Positions 51,681 through 61,487 are shown, counted from the first letter of the stretch. The stretch is DNA of 64,000 nt from an uncultured Bulleidia sp. (GCA_947087645.1 CAMUDN010000009.1:1-64000), one strand, 5' to 3'. The notes: a model not told the origin generated them from the letters alone. Made by a program: numbers and translations.

Positions 51681-52357
51681 TGGCAGGTAAGAAGTATAGA
51701 AGTGCATTTGAAAAAGTTGATCACTCTAAATTTTATGATTATAAAGAAGCTTTAACATTAGCTAAAGAAATTAGTACAACAAAGTTTGATTCTTCGGTTG
51801 AAGCTAGCTTTGTGTTAAATGTTGATCCACGGCAAGCAGAACAAAATATTCGTGGAGCAATGGTATTACCTAATGGTACAGGTAAGAGTCAGAAAGTTCT
51901 TGTTATTACACAAGGAGCTAAAGAAGATGAAGCTAAAGCAGCTGGTGCCGATTATGTTGGTGGTAAAGATATGATTGATGAAATTAGCCGTGGTTGGTTT
52001 GATTTTGATATTATTGTTGCTACTCCAGATATGATGGGTCAATTAGGTAAATTAGGTAAATTATTAGGTCCTAAGGGTTTAATGCCTAATCCAAAGACAG
52101 GCACAGTTACAATGGATGTTAAAAAGGCTATTGATGAGATTAAAAAAGGTAAAGTTGAATATCGTGTTGATCGTGATGGAAATATTAATGTTTTAATTGG
52201 TAAAGTTTCTTTCTCTGAACAACAATTAGCCGAGAACTTTAAAGCTTTATATGATGTCATTCTTAAAGCAAGACCAAATACTGTTAAAGGAACTTACTTA
52301 AAGAGTGTAACTGTATCAACAACAATGGGTCCGGGTATTAAAGTTAACGTTGAATAA
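51680..52357 (+). CDS. rplA: 50S ribosomal protein L1
   Basis: 225 aa. L1 motifs: DSSVEASFVLNVDPRQAEQN, FDIIVATPDMMGQLGKLG, LLGPKGLMPNPKTGTVTMD and KVEYRVDRDGNINVLIGK. Builds the L1 stalk and represses its operon in many bacteria. It overlaps rplK by one base and is followed by a terminator; the usual rplJ-rplL genes are not next to it. Confidence 0.98.
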   Translation: MAGKKYRSAFEKVDHSKFYDYKEALTLAKEISTTKFDSSVEASFVLNVDPRQAEQNIRGAMVLPNGTGKSQKVLVITQGAKEDEAKAAGADYVGGKDMIDEISRGWFDFDIIVATPDMMGQLGKLGKLLGPKGLMPNPKTGTVTMDVKKAIDEIKKGKVEYRVDRDGNINVLIGKVSFSEQQLAENFKALYDVILKARPNTVKGTYLKSVTVSTTMGPGIKVNVE

Positions 52358-52381
52358 GAAGGTATATACCTTCTTTTTTTA
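52358..52381 (+). terminator. Terminator after rplA
   Basis: Palindromic stem GAAGGTATATACCTTC followed by an eight-T run. Confidence 0.9.
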
Positions 52382-52440
52382 TGTTTAAATCTGTTTTAAA
52401 CTATATTGTAGTAACATTTTGATAAGATGGTGGAGGCAAT

Positions 52441-53583
52441 ATGCAAAGAAGCAGAAAACATATGCGTTATTTAATTTTAATGGCGAGTATCACATTTATG
52501 GCTATTTTGTGTGAGTTAATGCCATCAGGAGTTTTACCGATGATGGCTAAAAATTTTCATTTAAATGCATCAGAATCAGGAATGTTAGTTGGTATATATG
52601 CTATTTCGTCAGCTCTTTTTGGTATTCCTATTATTTCTTTAACTGTTGAATGGTCTCGTAAAAAACTTTTATATTATCTATTATTAGGTTTTTCTGTAGC
52701 TAATTTTTTAGTTGCTATAGCACCGAATTATATTTTTGCTTTAGGCGGTAGAATTCTAGGTGGACTTTGTGTTGGAACACTTTGGCCCATGATTACAGCT
52801 TATGGTATGGCAATGGTGGATAAAGAAAAACAAGGTCAAGCCGTAACTATTATCATGTCCGGTATAACTGTTGGTATGTGTTTTGGCTTGCCAGTAATGA
52901 CTTGGCTTGGTAATTATTTTGGTTTTCGGGTAGCTTTTTGTATTTTAGGTATTTTATTATTAGTAATTACTTTCCTTTGTAATTTCTTTTTACCAGATGT
53001 GGCGGGAGAAAAAAAGAGTATTGCTAATTCTCCTTTTACAATGTTAAAAAATAAAGGTATAATACTTGTCATTGTTTTAACTTTTTTAGGTGTCGCAGCC
53101 AATTATGGTGTTTATACTTTTATTACCCATTTATTTGATATTTTAGCTTATCCTAGTTTTATAGAGGCACAAGTTTTTTTTGGTATTGGATCAATAATTG
53201 CTGTTTGGGCAGTGATGAAGTTTATTGATAAGCAGTTTCACTTAATTTTAAAGGCAGTATTTATAATGACTTTTATAAGTATGATTTTATTTTATTTTGC
53301 CCATTGGGTATACTTATTCCATCTAGCTTTTATCTTATGGGGTATAGCATTTGGCTCATTAAGTTCAACATTTCAAACAGCTACAGCAAGACAAGTAAGT
53401 GAAGGTACAGCAGTTGCAAATGCTATTCAATCATGTTCATTTAACTTTGCTATTATGCTAGGATCACTGGTAAGTGGTTTACTATTAGATCATTATAATA
53501 TGCAAGTTATTCTCATTTTTGCTTTATTTCTATTATTTATAGGAATTATTTTATCATTGTATGGTCATAAATTTATTAAATAA
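52441..53583 (+). CDS. MFS transporter (DHA1-like efflux type)
   Basis: A 380-aa protein with 12 predicted transmembrane segments. Features: FMAILCELMPSGVLPMMAKN in the first segment, ISLTVEWSRKKLLYYLLLG (loop 2-3 motif, degenerate), GGRILGGLCVGTLWPMI and FGSLSSTFQTATARQVSEGT. Similar to the sugar/drug efflux group of DHA1. Substrate unknown. It is a single gene with its own SD (TGGAGG). Confidence 0.88.
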   Translation: MQRSRKHMRYLILMASITFMAILCELMPSGVLPMMAKNFHLNASESGMLVGIYAISSALFGIPIISLTVEWSRKKLLYYLLLGFSVANFLVAIAPNYIFALGGRILGGLCVGTLWPMITAYGMAMVDKEKQGQAVTIIMSGITVGMCFGLPVMTWLGNYFGFRVAFCILGILLLVITFLCNFFLPDVAGEKKSIANSPFTMLKNKGIILVIVLTFLGVAANYGVYTFITHLFDILAYPSFIEAQVFFGIGSIIAVWAVMKFIDKQFHLILKAVFIMTFISMILFYFAHWVYLFHLAFILWGIAFGSLSSTFQTATARQVSEGTAVANAIQSCSFNFAIMLGSLVSGLLLDHYNMQVILIFALFLLFIGIILSLYGHKFIK

Positions 53584-53659
53584 TATGCTATGAATATTAA
53601 TTTCCTTAAAATGGTATATAATACTATAGGGTTAGTCTTTTCTAACTAAAGGGGATAAT

Positions 53660-56600
53660 ATGAAAAAGCGAATAGCAATAGGAAGTATATTAGCTTTACT
53701 GCTCATTTTAGTTTGTCTTGGTATAAGCAGAAGTAAGTTATTTAATGATCAAAATAATAAGCATATAGATGAAACTAAAACAAATCAATCTGATAAATAT
53801 GTAAATAAAAGTGATAAAAAAGTCAATCAAGCAGGTAAAGAACGTCAAGAAACAACGCATTTTAATTTACCAAAAGAAGGACATTTTAAAACAAAGATAA
53901 AAAATGTTAGGAATAATCAGTTAACTAATAATTTTAATAGTGATTCTTCTTTATTACCAAATGAAGAGAATAATATATCTAATGATATAAGACCACATGT
54001 TAATGCATATCCAACACATTTTATATTAGAAAATAAAGTTATTATTGGTCTTACTAAAGAAGGTTTAGAAGATATTAAAAAGACAAAGAAGATTAAAATA
54101 CCGGAAGGAATTGTTGGTATCAAAGATGGTGTATTTAAAAATTTAGCTTTAGAACAAGTAGAGTTAGCTAATACATTAGTTGAAATAGGAAAAGACTGTT
54201 TTTTTGGTAATAAAATAAAAAAGATAGATTTACCAACATCTTTACAGAAAATTGGACGAGGTGCTTTTGATTATAATCAGTTAGAGCAACTAGTTATACC
54301 TAATCCTTTATGTAAAATAGATGGTGTTTTTTATAATGATCAATATGTTAATATTATAACCGCAAATAAAGATGTTCATGATGAAGCTTATTTTCAGACA
54401 ACGATACCGTTTAAGCGTTTAGAGCTTGAACAAAAAGGGATCAAACCTTTTGGCTCGGTAATTAATCGAGCAGGTGTAAAAGTAACTTATTATGATGATC
54501 AAGATAAAGCTGAATTTGTTGATCATCTTGTCTCTAAAGAACGTAAAAATCATTATCGTCGTAGTAGTGATCATTTAGATAAATATTTTAAAATTGGGGA
54601 AAAAATAAATGTTGTCGCACGACGGAATGATTACTTACATTTAGCTAATGTTTTTGTAGAGGGAGCAGTTAATAGTGAAGTGGCTTTTCACTATAATAAT
54701 GAAGAACCGGCTTTAACTTCACCTACAGATTATCGTAAACCAATTTTTAATGGTTTAAAGCAAGCAATTATTGTATATGTTGGCTCACCGGAAGCTCACA
54801 ATATTGATTTTAAAAAAGATCTTTTTGCTTGTGATTATAAAATGAATAATATAACCGATAAGATTAAAGTATATGATAGTGAAAAAGTTGATGTTAATAA
54901 ACCGGGTATTTATACTGTACGTTATGAAGTGCAAGATGAAGATGGCAATCAACAAATAGGCAAGCGTCATATTTATGTTGAAAAAGAACATGAGTGGTAT
55001 CCATATGATTTCTATTTTGAAAATGATATCGTACTTGGTTTAAGCAAAATTGGTGAATATAAATTAAATGAAAGACTTGTGGCTCCTAATGATAAACAAA
55101 TTATTTTACCATCAAGAAATGATCAAGGTAAAGTAGTTACGAAAATTGGTTCAGCAGCTTTTGCTCGTTTAAGAACAAGAAAGATTGTTATACCAAATAC
55201 ATATCAAGAGATTAGAGCTTATGCTTTTGAATCAAATCTTTTAGAAGAATTAATTTTACCTGATTCAATTGTTAAAGTTGGAGATAAAGCATTTGCGTTT
55301 AATAACATTCAAAATTTATATTTATCTAAAAACTTACAAATAATAGGTAAAGAAGCATTTTCTTCTTTACATTTAAAGGAAATTAATTTACCTGCTTCAT
55401 TGATCGAACTTGGTGAAGGTGCTTTTAAAAATAATGCTAAATTAGTAAAACGAGAATTAGAAATACCAGTAAAAATAAAAACTATTCCAGTATCAGCTTT
55501 TGCTAATTGCCATTTAACAAAACTAGTCTTACATGAAGGATTAGAGACAATTGAAGATAATGCATTTGGTAAGAATAATTTAGTAGCGGTAAAGTATCTA
55601 CCAAGTACATTAAAGAATTTATCTGCTTCTGCTTTTAAGCAGAATAGTGATCCACATGGTTCAGAAAGATATTCAGCAGTTAAGTTATATACAAAAGATG
55701 GTAAGAATCCAAATCATTTTATTTCTAATGTTTTTCAAGTCATCAATCCTGTTGATACACCTAATAAAGAAGAATATATTGAGAGTGATTTTAAATTATT
55801 AGCTGGTAATAAAGTACAATTTAGTGAAGCTGGTAAACAAAAAGCAAAAACAAATAAAGACTTAGTTATTCCAGATACAATTGCTGGTCAAATGGTTGAA
55901 GGCATAGCTCAAACAGCCTTTATGTATAAACATTTTCAAACGATAAAATTACCACATAATTTGAAATTCATTGAGAATACTGCCTTTGCAGGTAATGATT
56001 TAACGAACTTGACACTACCAAATACATTAGTTCGTATTGATGGTTCAGCTTTTTATGGTAATACTAAATTAACTAGTCTTAAATTATCTGATAAGATTGA
56101 AGAAATTGGTAAAAATGCTTTTATGAATACTGCTTTAACAAGTGTTAATTTACCAAATACTATTAAAAGAATTGAAAAAGATGCATTTAAACTTAAAACA
56201 AATACCAAGAAAGTTAAATTGACAATTAAGTATAATGACCAAACAAAGAAGTTTATTGATGATAATCAAGACCGTTCTGATTTTGATTTAGATGTTCAAG
56301 GTATGCCATCAAGACCTTTGACTAAGAAAAAAATTGTTTTAACTAATAAAGCAACAGTATATGGTATTAAAGCAGGTCAACGTTTGAAGTTTAGCTTAAC
56401 TGCTTTCCAACATAAAGTAAGACTAAAAGTTAATAATCATGATGTTAATGTAACAAAAGTTGGTAATGATATATATGTTTCTTCATATGTACAGTATTTA
56501 AACAATGAAAGAGAACAAATATTTACTTTTGAAGAAGATGGTATTAAATATGAAAAAAGAATTGTTTTCTTTAAACCTGAAAAGATAGTGATTAAGAATA

Positions 56601-57196
56601 ATGATCAGGTATTTAGCTATACAGATAATTTAGAATTAGAATTAGTTAAAGATAAGTATGCATATAAGAATTTACATGTTTATCGAAATCAATATAGTGG
56701 CCGATCAGAAAAGAATGTTATTTTGCAAGATAATAAAATAAAATTACCAAAGACTTTAGTTGATGATATAAAGAAAGATAATGTACTTAAGTTATATATT
56801 GAAGATGATTATCATGCTAAGACATTAATTGTTATCAAGCTAAAACATGGAGAAGACAAAGCCCAAGTTAATTTTTCTTTAATAGGTAATAAAAATGATG
56901 TTTATACTTATCAGACAGATCAGGTAAATGAAGATATTTATCAGGCTTTAAAAGATGATTATACAAGCAATAATTTAGGCATTGAAATAGGTCGTACAAC
57001 ATATGATAAAGATGAGTATGCAGAAATAGATGAAGTTTTGGAAGATAAGTATTTAATGTTGTTTGATGATCAAACAAAAAGTATAAAATTATGTATTAAT
57101 AAGCCTAAACAATTTGAAGAATTGCATATAAAATGTCAAAAATATACATTTATATATGATATTGAAGATGATTATAAATTGACAGTTAAGGATTAA
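53660..57196 (+). CDS. Large BspA-type leucine-rich-repeat surface protein
   Basis: A 1178-aa secreted protein with an N-terminal signal/anchor (about 5-24). Three blocks of LRR_5 (TpLRR) repeats lie at about 135-205, 455-680 and 710-850, with the recurring pattern I-xx-xAF-x-x-x-x-L-xx-hxLPxxh (e.g. IGKEAFSSLHLKEINLPASL). They are separated by Ig-like stretches (VDVNKPGIYTVRYEVQDEDG). The C-terminal 300 residues are beta-rich without repeats. No LPxTG or choline-binding signal is seen, so surface retention must use the N-terminal segment or another way. It lies 14 bp before a subtilisin-like protease gene. Confidence 0.85.
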   Translation: MKKRIAIGSILALLLILVCLGISRSKLFNDQNNKHIDETKTNQSDKYVNKSDKKVNQAGKERQETTHFNLPKEGHFKTKIKNVRNNQLTNNFNSDSSLLPNEENNISNDIRPHVNAYPTHFILENKVIIGLTKEGLEDIKKTKKIKIPEGIVGIKDGVFKNLALEQVELANTLVEIGKDCFFGNKIKKIDLPTSLQKIGRGAFDYNQLEQLVIPNPLCKIDGVFYNDQYVNIITANKDVHDEAYFQTTIPFKRLELEQKGIKPFGSVINRAGVKVTYYDDQDKAEFVDHLVSKERKNHYRRSSDHLDKYFKIGEKINVVARRNDYLHLANVFVEGAVNSEVAFHYNNEEPALTSPTDYRKPIFNGLKQAIIVYVGSPEAHNIDFKKDLFACDYKMNNITDKIKVYDSEKVDVNKPGIYTVRYEVQDEDGNQQIGKRHIYVEKEHEWYPYDFYFENDIVLGLSKIGEYKLNERLVAPNDKQIILPSRNDQGKVVTKIGSAAFARLRTRKIVIPNTYQEIRAYAFESNLLEELILPDSIVKVGDKAFAFNNIQNLYLSKNLQIIGKEAFSSLHLKEINLPASLIELGEGAFKNNAKLVKRELEIPVKIKTIPVSAFANCHLTKLVLHEGLETIEDNAFGKNNLVAVKYLPSTLKNLSASAFKQNSDPHGSERYSAVKLYTKDGKNPNHFISNVFQVINPVDTPNKEEYIESDFKLLAGNKVQFSEAGKQKAKTNKDLVIPDTIAGQMVEGIAQTAFMYKHFQTIKLPHNLKFIENTAFAGNDLTNLTLPNTLVRIDGSAFYGNTKLTSLKLSDKIEEIGKNAFMNTALTSVNLPNTIKRIEKDAFKLKTNTKKVKLTIKYNDQTKKFIDDNQDRSDFDLDVQGMPSRPLTKKKIVLTNKATVYGIKAGQRLKFSLTAFQHKVRLKVNNHDVNVTKVGNDIYVSSYVQYLNNEREQIFTFEEDGIKYEKRIVFFKPEKIVIKNNDQVFSYTDNLELELVKDKYAYKNLHVYRNQYSGRSEKNVILQDNKIKLPKTLVDDIKKDNVLKLYIEDDYHAKTLIVIKLKHGEDKAQVNFSLIGNKNDVYTYQTDQVNEDIYQALKDDYTSNNLGIEIGRTTYDKDEYAEIDEVLEDKYLMLFDDQTKSIKLCINKPKQFEELHIKCQKYTFIYDIEDDYKLTVKD

Positions 57197-57210
57197 AAGA
57201 GGTAATTGAT

Positions 57211-59829
57211 ATGAAGAAAAAATATATTTTAGTTATTTCGGCTATATTATTAGCATTGGGTACTTTTTCTGTCATTGCTAAAACATCATCTGATCAAGCA
57301 GAAGCTTATCGTCGTGATTTTCATGGTGAAGGAGTAGTTGTAGCTATTATTGATGGTGGTGCTGATATTAATCATCCTGATTTGAAATTAAGTAGTCCTG
57401 ATGATGCTAAATTAAGCAAAGATATGGTACAAAACATCATTGCTCAAAAAGGTTTAAAGGGAAAATATGTTAATGCAAAAATTCCTTATATACATGACTA
57501 TTATCATAATGATAATGATATTTATAGTAGTAATGAACATGGTTTACATGTTGCTGGTATTGTAGGTGCTAATGGGGAAAATAAAGGTGTTGCACCAGAA
57601 GTTCAGCTCTTATTGATGAAAGTCTTCCCAGATGCCGGTATTAATACCATCGTTGATAGTAGTAAATATTATGTACAAGCAATTGAAGATGCTATTGTCT
57701 TACAAGCAGATATTATTAATTTAAGTTTAGGAACTGGTGCTGGTGCTGATCATTTATTAGATAAGAGTGTTAAAGAGGCAATTAAAAAAGCTAAAGATGC
57801 GGGTATTATTGTTAATGTTTCATGTGGTAATAATGGTTACTTTGCATATCCTGATGCTTTACCTAAAAGTGATAATCCCGATTATGGCGTTATTTCAATG
57901 CCAGCTATTTTACCAGAAACAGTTGCCGTTGCTTCGTTGAATGGTGATACATTAAGTTCACCGATGATAGTTTCTAATGGTAAAAAATACCCTTATCAAA
58001 AAGCAAGTAAAGATGCACTTAGCATTGCAGATGAATTGCCATATGGTAAAGATGTTCAGCTTATTGATGTTGGTGAGGGAACAAGTAAAGAATATGATAA
58101 TTTAGATACAGAAGGTAAAATTGTTATTGCTAAAAAAGGAAGACTTGATTATACACAATTGCATCATATAGCTTTACAACATCGAGTAGCTGCTTTAGTT
58201 GTTTATAGTGCTACAGATATGGATGAAGAATTTACTTGGGATGCACGTTTATTTTCTTTACCGGTTGCCCGATTAAGAGAAAAAGATGCAAAGGAAATTA
58301 TTACTAATGCCAAAAAGAATAAGCCTGTTGTTTTTTTAAATGAGAAAGAATCATATCCAAATAGTAAAGCAGGCGTTATTAATTCTTTTTCAGCTTGGGG
58401 AGTTACGAATGAAGGTCTATTAAAACCAGATATTACAGCTCCTGGTGGTAATATTTTATCTTTAGCTAATCATGGTGAATATACAAGAATGACAGGTACA
58501 AGTATGGCAGCACCATATATATCAGGTGTTGCAGCTTTAACATTACAACGTTTAAATGAAACTTATGATCAGCAATTAACACCACTTGCTAAAGCTAAAT
58601 TAGTTAGAAAAATTATGATGTCAACTGCTATACCAAAAAGAGAAAATAATGTTCTTATATCACCACGTAAGCAAGGAAGTGGAGTAGTTAATATTAAGTC
58701 AGCTGTGACAAGTAAAGTGGTAGCTTATATTGATGAAGAAAAGATAAATTTAAATTTAGGAAAAGTTGAAAAAGTATTGACTGTACCCGTAACTTTGGAA
58801 AATATAAGTAAGAAAAAAATATGCTTAAGAGGTAAATATCAACTTTTAACTGATATAGTTAAAGACGGACGTTTTACGATGCATAGTAAATTAGTTAAAG
58901 AATCTTCTTTAAGCGATGTTGTTCTAAATCCAAAAGAGAAAAAGAAAGTAATTTATAAAATTGATATTCATGATATTCAATTACAAAATGTGATGCCTAA
59001 TGGTTTTTTCATTGATGGTTTTATTGATTATAATTATGGTTCTACAAAGACACATGTAGGAGTTGCATTTACTTCTTTTAAAGGTCAATTTAATAAATTA
59101 CCATGTATTGAAACACCTATTTATGATTTACCAAATGGCGATGCTACATATATTAAAAAAGCAAAAGATATCAATGATTTTACTTATTTTGGTAGTGATA
59201 TTTTAGTTAATGGTGAAGCACAAAATATCGTGCTTGGCGAAACCGCAAATAGTAGTGATGATCAACGTATATTTAAGAAAGAAAATATTGCTATTTCACC
59301 AAATAATGATCAGATGGCAGATCACTTAGATTTTAATATTACAGCTTTAAGAACATATCAAAAGATTAAGATTGATATTTTAGATAGTCAAAAAAATATT
59401 ATTGCGACATATAGTGATGTTAAGAAACCTGAATTTATAAAGAGTTATTATGGTGGTAATCAAAAAAATCAGAAGTCACTAAATATTTGGCAATATGTTC
59501 CTCAACATGTTAAAGAAGGAAAATATTTTGCTCGTGTTGTTGTACAACATGATCTTAAAGATAATGAAAATATGCAAAGTTTTATCTATCCATTTTATAT
59601 TGATAATACTGCTCCTAAATTAATTAGTAGTATACAAGAAGGAGATTATTTAACATTAAAGTGTGAAGATCAACTAAGTGGTATATATAGTACTAAATTA
59701 TTATTTGGAACAAGAGAAATAGAATGTGATAAAGATGGTCGATACAATATTAAAGGTATCAAAAAACAACAGCTTCGCTTAGTTATGCAAGATTATGCAT
59801 ATAATGAAGTAAGTATAAACTTAAAATAA
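57211..59829 (+). CDS. Subtilisin-like serine protease (S8, lactocepin/C5a-peptidase-like)
   Basis: 872 aa, secreted (signal about 1-23). Triad: D48 in VVVAIIDGGADINHPD, H110 in NEHGLHVAGIVGA, S431 in MTGTSMAAPYISGVAAL; oxyanion Asn in VSCGNNGYF. A PA domain is inserted between H and S (VIAKKGRLDYTQLHHIALQH, VAALVVYSATD). After the catalytic domain come Fn3-like regions to the end. There is almost no propeptide between signal and catalytic domain, and no LPxTG anchor. It probably shares a transcript with the LRR protein. Confidence 0.92.
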   Translation: MKKKYILVISAILLALGTFSVIAKTSSDQAEAYRRDFHGEGVVVAIIDGGADINHPDLKLSSPDDAKLSKDMVQNIIAQKGLKGKYVNAKIPYIHDYYHNDNDIYSSNEHGLHVAGIVGANGENKGVAPEVQLLLMKVFPDAGINTIVDSSKYYVQAIEDAIVLQADIINLSLGTGAGADHLLDKSVKEAIKKAKDAGIIVNVSCGNNGYFAYPDALPKSDNPDYGVISMPAILPETVAVASLNGDTLSSPMIVSNGKKYPYQKASKDALSIADELPYGKDVQLIDVGEGTSKEYDNLDTEGKIVIAKKGRLDYTQLHHIALQHRVAALVVYSATDMDEEFTWDARLFSLPVARLREKDAKEIITNAKKNKPVVFLNEKESYPNSKAGVINSFSAWGVTNEGLLKPDITAPGGNILSLANHGEYTRMTGTSMAAPYISGVAALTLQRLNETYDQQLTPLAKAKLVRKIMMSTAIPKRENNVLISPRKQGSGVVNIKSAVTSKVVAYIDEEKINLNLGKVEKVLTVPVTLENISKKKICLRGKYQLLTDIVKDGRFTMHSKLVKESSLSDVVLNPKEKKKVIYKIDIHDIQLQNVMPNGFFIDGFIDYNYGSTKTHVGVAFTSFKGQFNKLPCIETPIYDLPNGDATYIKKAKDINDFTYFGSDILVNGEAQNIVLGETANSSDDQRIFKKENIAISPNNDQMADHLDFNITALRTYQKIKIDILDSQKNIIATYSDVKKPEFIKSYYGGNQKNQKSLNIWQYVPQHVKEGKYFARVVVQHDLKDNENMQSFIYPFYIDNTAPKLISSIQEGDYLTLKCEDQLSGIYSTKLLFGTREIECDKDGRYNIKGIKKQQLRLVMQDYAYNEVSINLK

Positions 59830-59833
59830 TATT

Positions 59834-59863
59834 AAAAAGAAGATTGATTAAGATCTTCTTTTT
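59834..59863 (+). terminator. Terminator after the protease gene
   Basis: 11-bp stem AAAAAGAAGAT / ATCTTCTTTTT with an 8-nt loop and T-tail. Confidence 0.85.
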
Positions 59864-59865
59864 AT

Positions 59866-59896
59866 TTGACAAATCTTTTAAAGATGGTACTATAAA
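59866..59896 (+). promoter_or_regulatory. Promoter of the XRE gene
   Basis: -35 TTGACA (59866-59871), with TACTAT (59888-59893, spacing 16) or TATAAA (59891-59896, spacing 19) as the -10. The -10 region lies inside the first of two direct repeats. Confidence 0.5.
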
Positions 59897-59923
59897 TGTA
59901 ACATATAGTACTATAAATGTAAC
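59887..59923 (+). repeat. Two 16-bp direct repeats upstream of the XRE gene
   Basis: GTACTATAAATGTAAC occurs at 59887-59902 and 59908-59923, 21 bp apart start to start (two helical turns). The first covers the likely -10. Position suggests binding sites for the XRE protein or a duplicated -10. Confidence 0.75.
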
Positions 59924-59944
59924 CAAAATAAAGGAGGTGATGTA

Positions 59945-60148
59945 ATGGAGGTGGAAATTCAGAATAGAATAGCAGAATTTAGAAAAGTAATGGGTTTATC
60001 TCAACACCGTTTAGCAAAAGAAGTTGGTCTTAAGCGACGCTCAATTATGGCATATGAAAAAAATACAATTAGTCCAACTTTAGAGACAGCTTATAAGATA
60101 TGTAAGGTGCTTAATAAAGATATTAAGGAAGTGTTTATATTTAAATAG
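59945..60148 (+). CDS. XRE-family HTH regulator (67 aa)
   Basis: Small Cro/cI-like protein: NRIAEFRKVMGLSQHRLAKE and VGLKRRSIMAYEKNTISPTL form the HTH, followed by AYKICKVLNKDIKEVFIF. Strong SD AAAGGAGGTGAT. It may bind the repeats in its promoter. Such short XRE proteins commonly pair with a downstream membrane or unknown protein; here the 142-aa gene starts 8 bp later. Confidence 0.88.
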   Translation: MEVEIQNRIAEFRKVMGLSQHRLAKEVGLKRRSIMAYEKNTISPTLETAYKICKVLNKDIKEVFIFK

Positions 60149-60156
60149 GAGGTTTT

Positions 60157-60585
60157 ATGGGCTTTTTATCTTACAGTTTAGATGATATTAAAAATAAAGT
60201 TAGGGAATGTTTTGGAAATACAGATAATTATTTATACGTTTTTAATCGTGATAATGTAAAAAAAGGATTAGCAAGATTCCTTTTGCTTGGACCATTGGCG
60301 TTTGTGTTAACAGGAAGTCAAAATTATATTTTAAATTTTAATGAAAAAGGTATTTATGAAAAAAATATTAGCACTAATTTAAAAGGTAATTTTGTGCTTA
60401 TGCCTTGGCATGAAATTGAAGACTTTAAAGTTGGTTTTAGAATGAATATAGCTATTATTGAATTTTTGCATTTAGGTAAAAAAATGCGTTATGAAGTACC
60501 GTTTAAAGGTAGAATGTGTATTGAAAATAGTGATAATTTAGAAAAATTACAAGATGTAAAGTGGCATCAAATTGAAAATAGATAG
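60157..60585 (+). CDS. Uncharacterised protein with one hydrophobic segment (142 aa)
   Basis: Not recognised. The start has a helical region, residues 45-62 are hydrophobic (FLLLGPLAFVLTG), and the rest is beta-rich with a pattern like bacterial PH domains (YILNFNEKGIYEKN, LMPWHEIEDFKVG, KKMRYEVPFKG). SD AGGAGG. It is cotranscribed with the XRE gene. Confidence 0.5.
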   Translation: MGFLSYSLDDIKNKVRECFGNTDNYLYVFNRDNVKKGLARFLLLGPLAFVLTGSQNYILNFNEKGIYEKNISTNLKGNFVLMPWHEIEDFKVGFRMNIAIIEFLHLGKKMRYEVPFKGRMCIENSDNLEKLQDVKWHQIENR

Positions 60586-60590
60586 TTTAA

Positions 60591-61404
60591 AAACGTTTTA
60601 ACAAAGCTAAAGTGTATATTGATGATGTATATAGTGGGGGAAGTGGTGAAGAAGCTGAAAAGCTAAACCTTCCCCTTTTAAGTACTGCAATTCAAGGTGG
60701 GTTATTTCATCCTAGTTGTAAACATCATTTAAGTACGTATTTTCCTGATGATGAGGATAAAGCACAAAAAGGAAAACAAGAACATCACTATTTACAAAAT
60801 AAGATTCAACGAGAAAGGCGATTAATAGCTGGCTCATTAGATGAAAATAATATAAGAGTACACAAGCGAAAAGAACAACAGCTGATAAGAGAAGATGAAA
60901 AGTATAAAGGAATGATGGAATCTCCTTTTAATAATTTTTATAAATTTAAAGATATAACTAATGAATTAGTAAAAAATAATAATTATAAAGAAGCAGAATT
61001 ACTTTTTGATAAAAATATTGTAAAAGGGTAGGTATAAAGAAGAAATAAGAGCTGGTGAGATATACAGAAAAAATATTGGTGGAAATATTAAATTTTTAAA
61101 TAAAGATCTTTATAATGGACCGTCACCTGACTATTTGATAAACGATTCTCTTTGGGAACTAAAAACCCCTAAAAGTAGTAAAAACTTGCATAAGTTAATT
61201 GAAAAAGGAATCAAACAAATAAATGCGGGAATAATGGGAAAAATATCAGGCGGTATTATATTGAATATTAAAGAAATCAAAAACCAAATGTCATTAGATG
61301 AAATCATAATCATTTCACTCAAACGCATAGAATTTAAATCACCAAGTGATATAAAATTGATGATAATAGATGGTGATAAGATTTTAGAATCTATCAATTT
61401 ATAA
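60591..61404 (+). pseudogene. Phage minor-capsid/nuclease polymorphic-toxin fragment, frameshifted
   Basis: The first part (60591-61031) reads KAKVYIDDVYSGGSGEEAEK, then LPLLSTAIQGGLFHPSCKHH and LSTYFPDD, the C-terminal signature of phage minor capsid protein 2, followed by a charged helical linker. It ends at TAG 61029-61031. The next frame at once continues (YKEEIRAGEIYRKNIGG…) into GPSPDYLINDSLWELKTPKS, which has a PD…ExK nuclease-like pattern, and ISGGIILNIKE, ending at 61404. One base too many in AAAAGGG (61022-61028) accounts for the shift. The N-terminal capsid part is missing. Confidence 0.65.
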
Positions 61405-61487
61405 AATAAAAAAAGAGATACGTCGACCTTAAGCGGTCTTCCTATCCTTTTCATACCTAATTTAGCATTTTTATAGAAATATGTCAA
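61405..61487 (-). ncRNA. Possible short minus-strand transcript with strong promoter and hairpin
   Basis: On the minus strand: -35 TTGACA (61482-61487), 17-bp spacer, -10 TAAATT (61459-61464) with an upstream TG, then a hairpin (GACC-GCTTAA-GGTC with GATA/TATC outer pairs) and a run of Ts over 61414-61406. Predicted RNA is about 48 nt and converges on the nuclease-like fragment. Nothing coding is convincing here. Confidence 0.35.
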
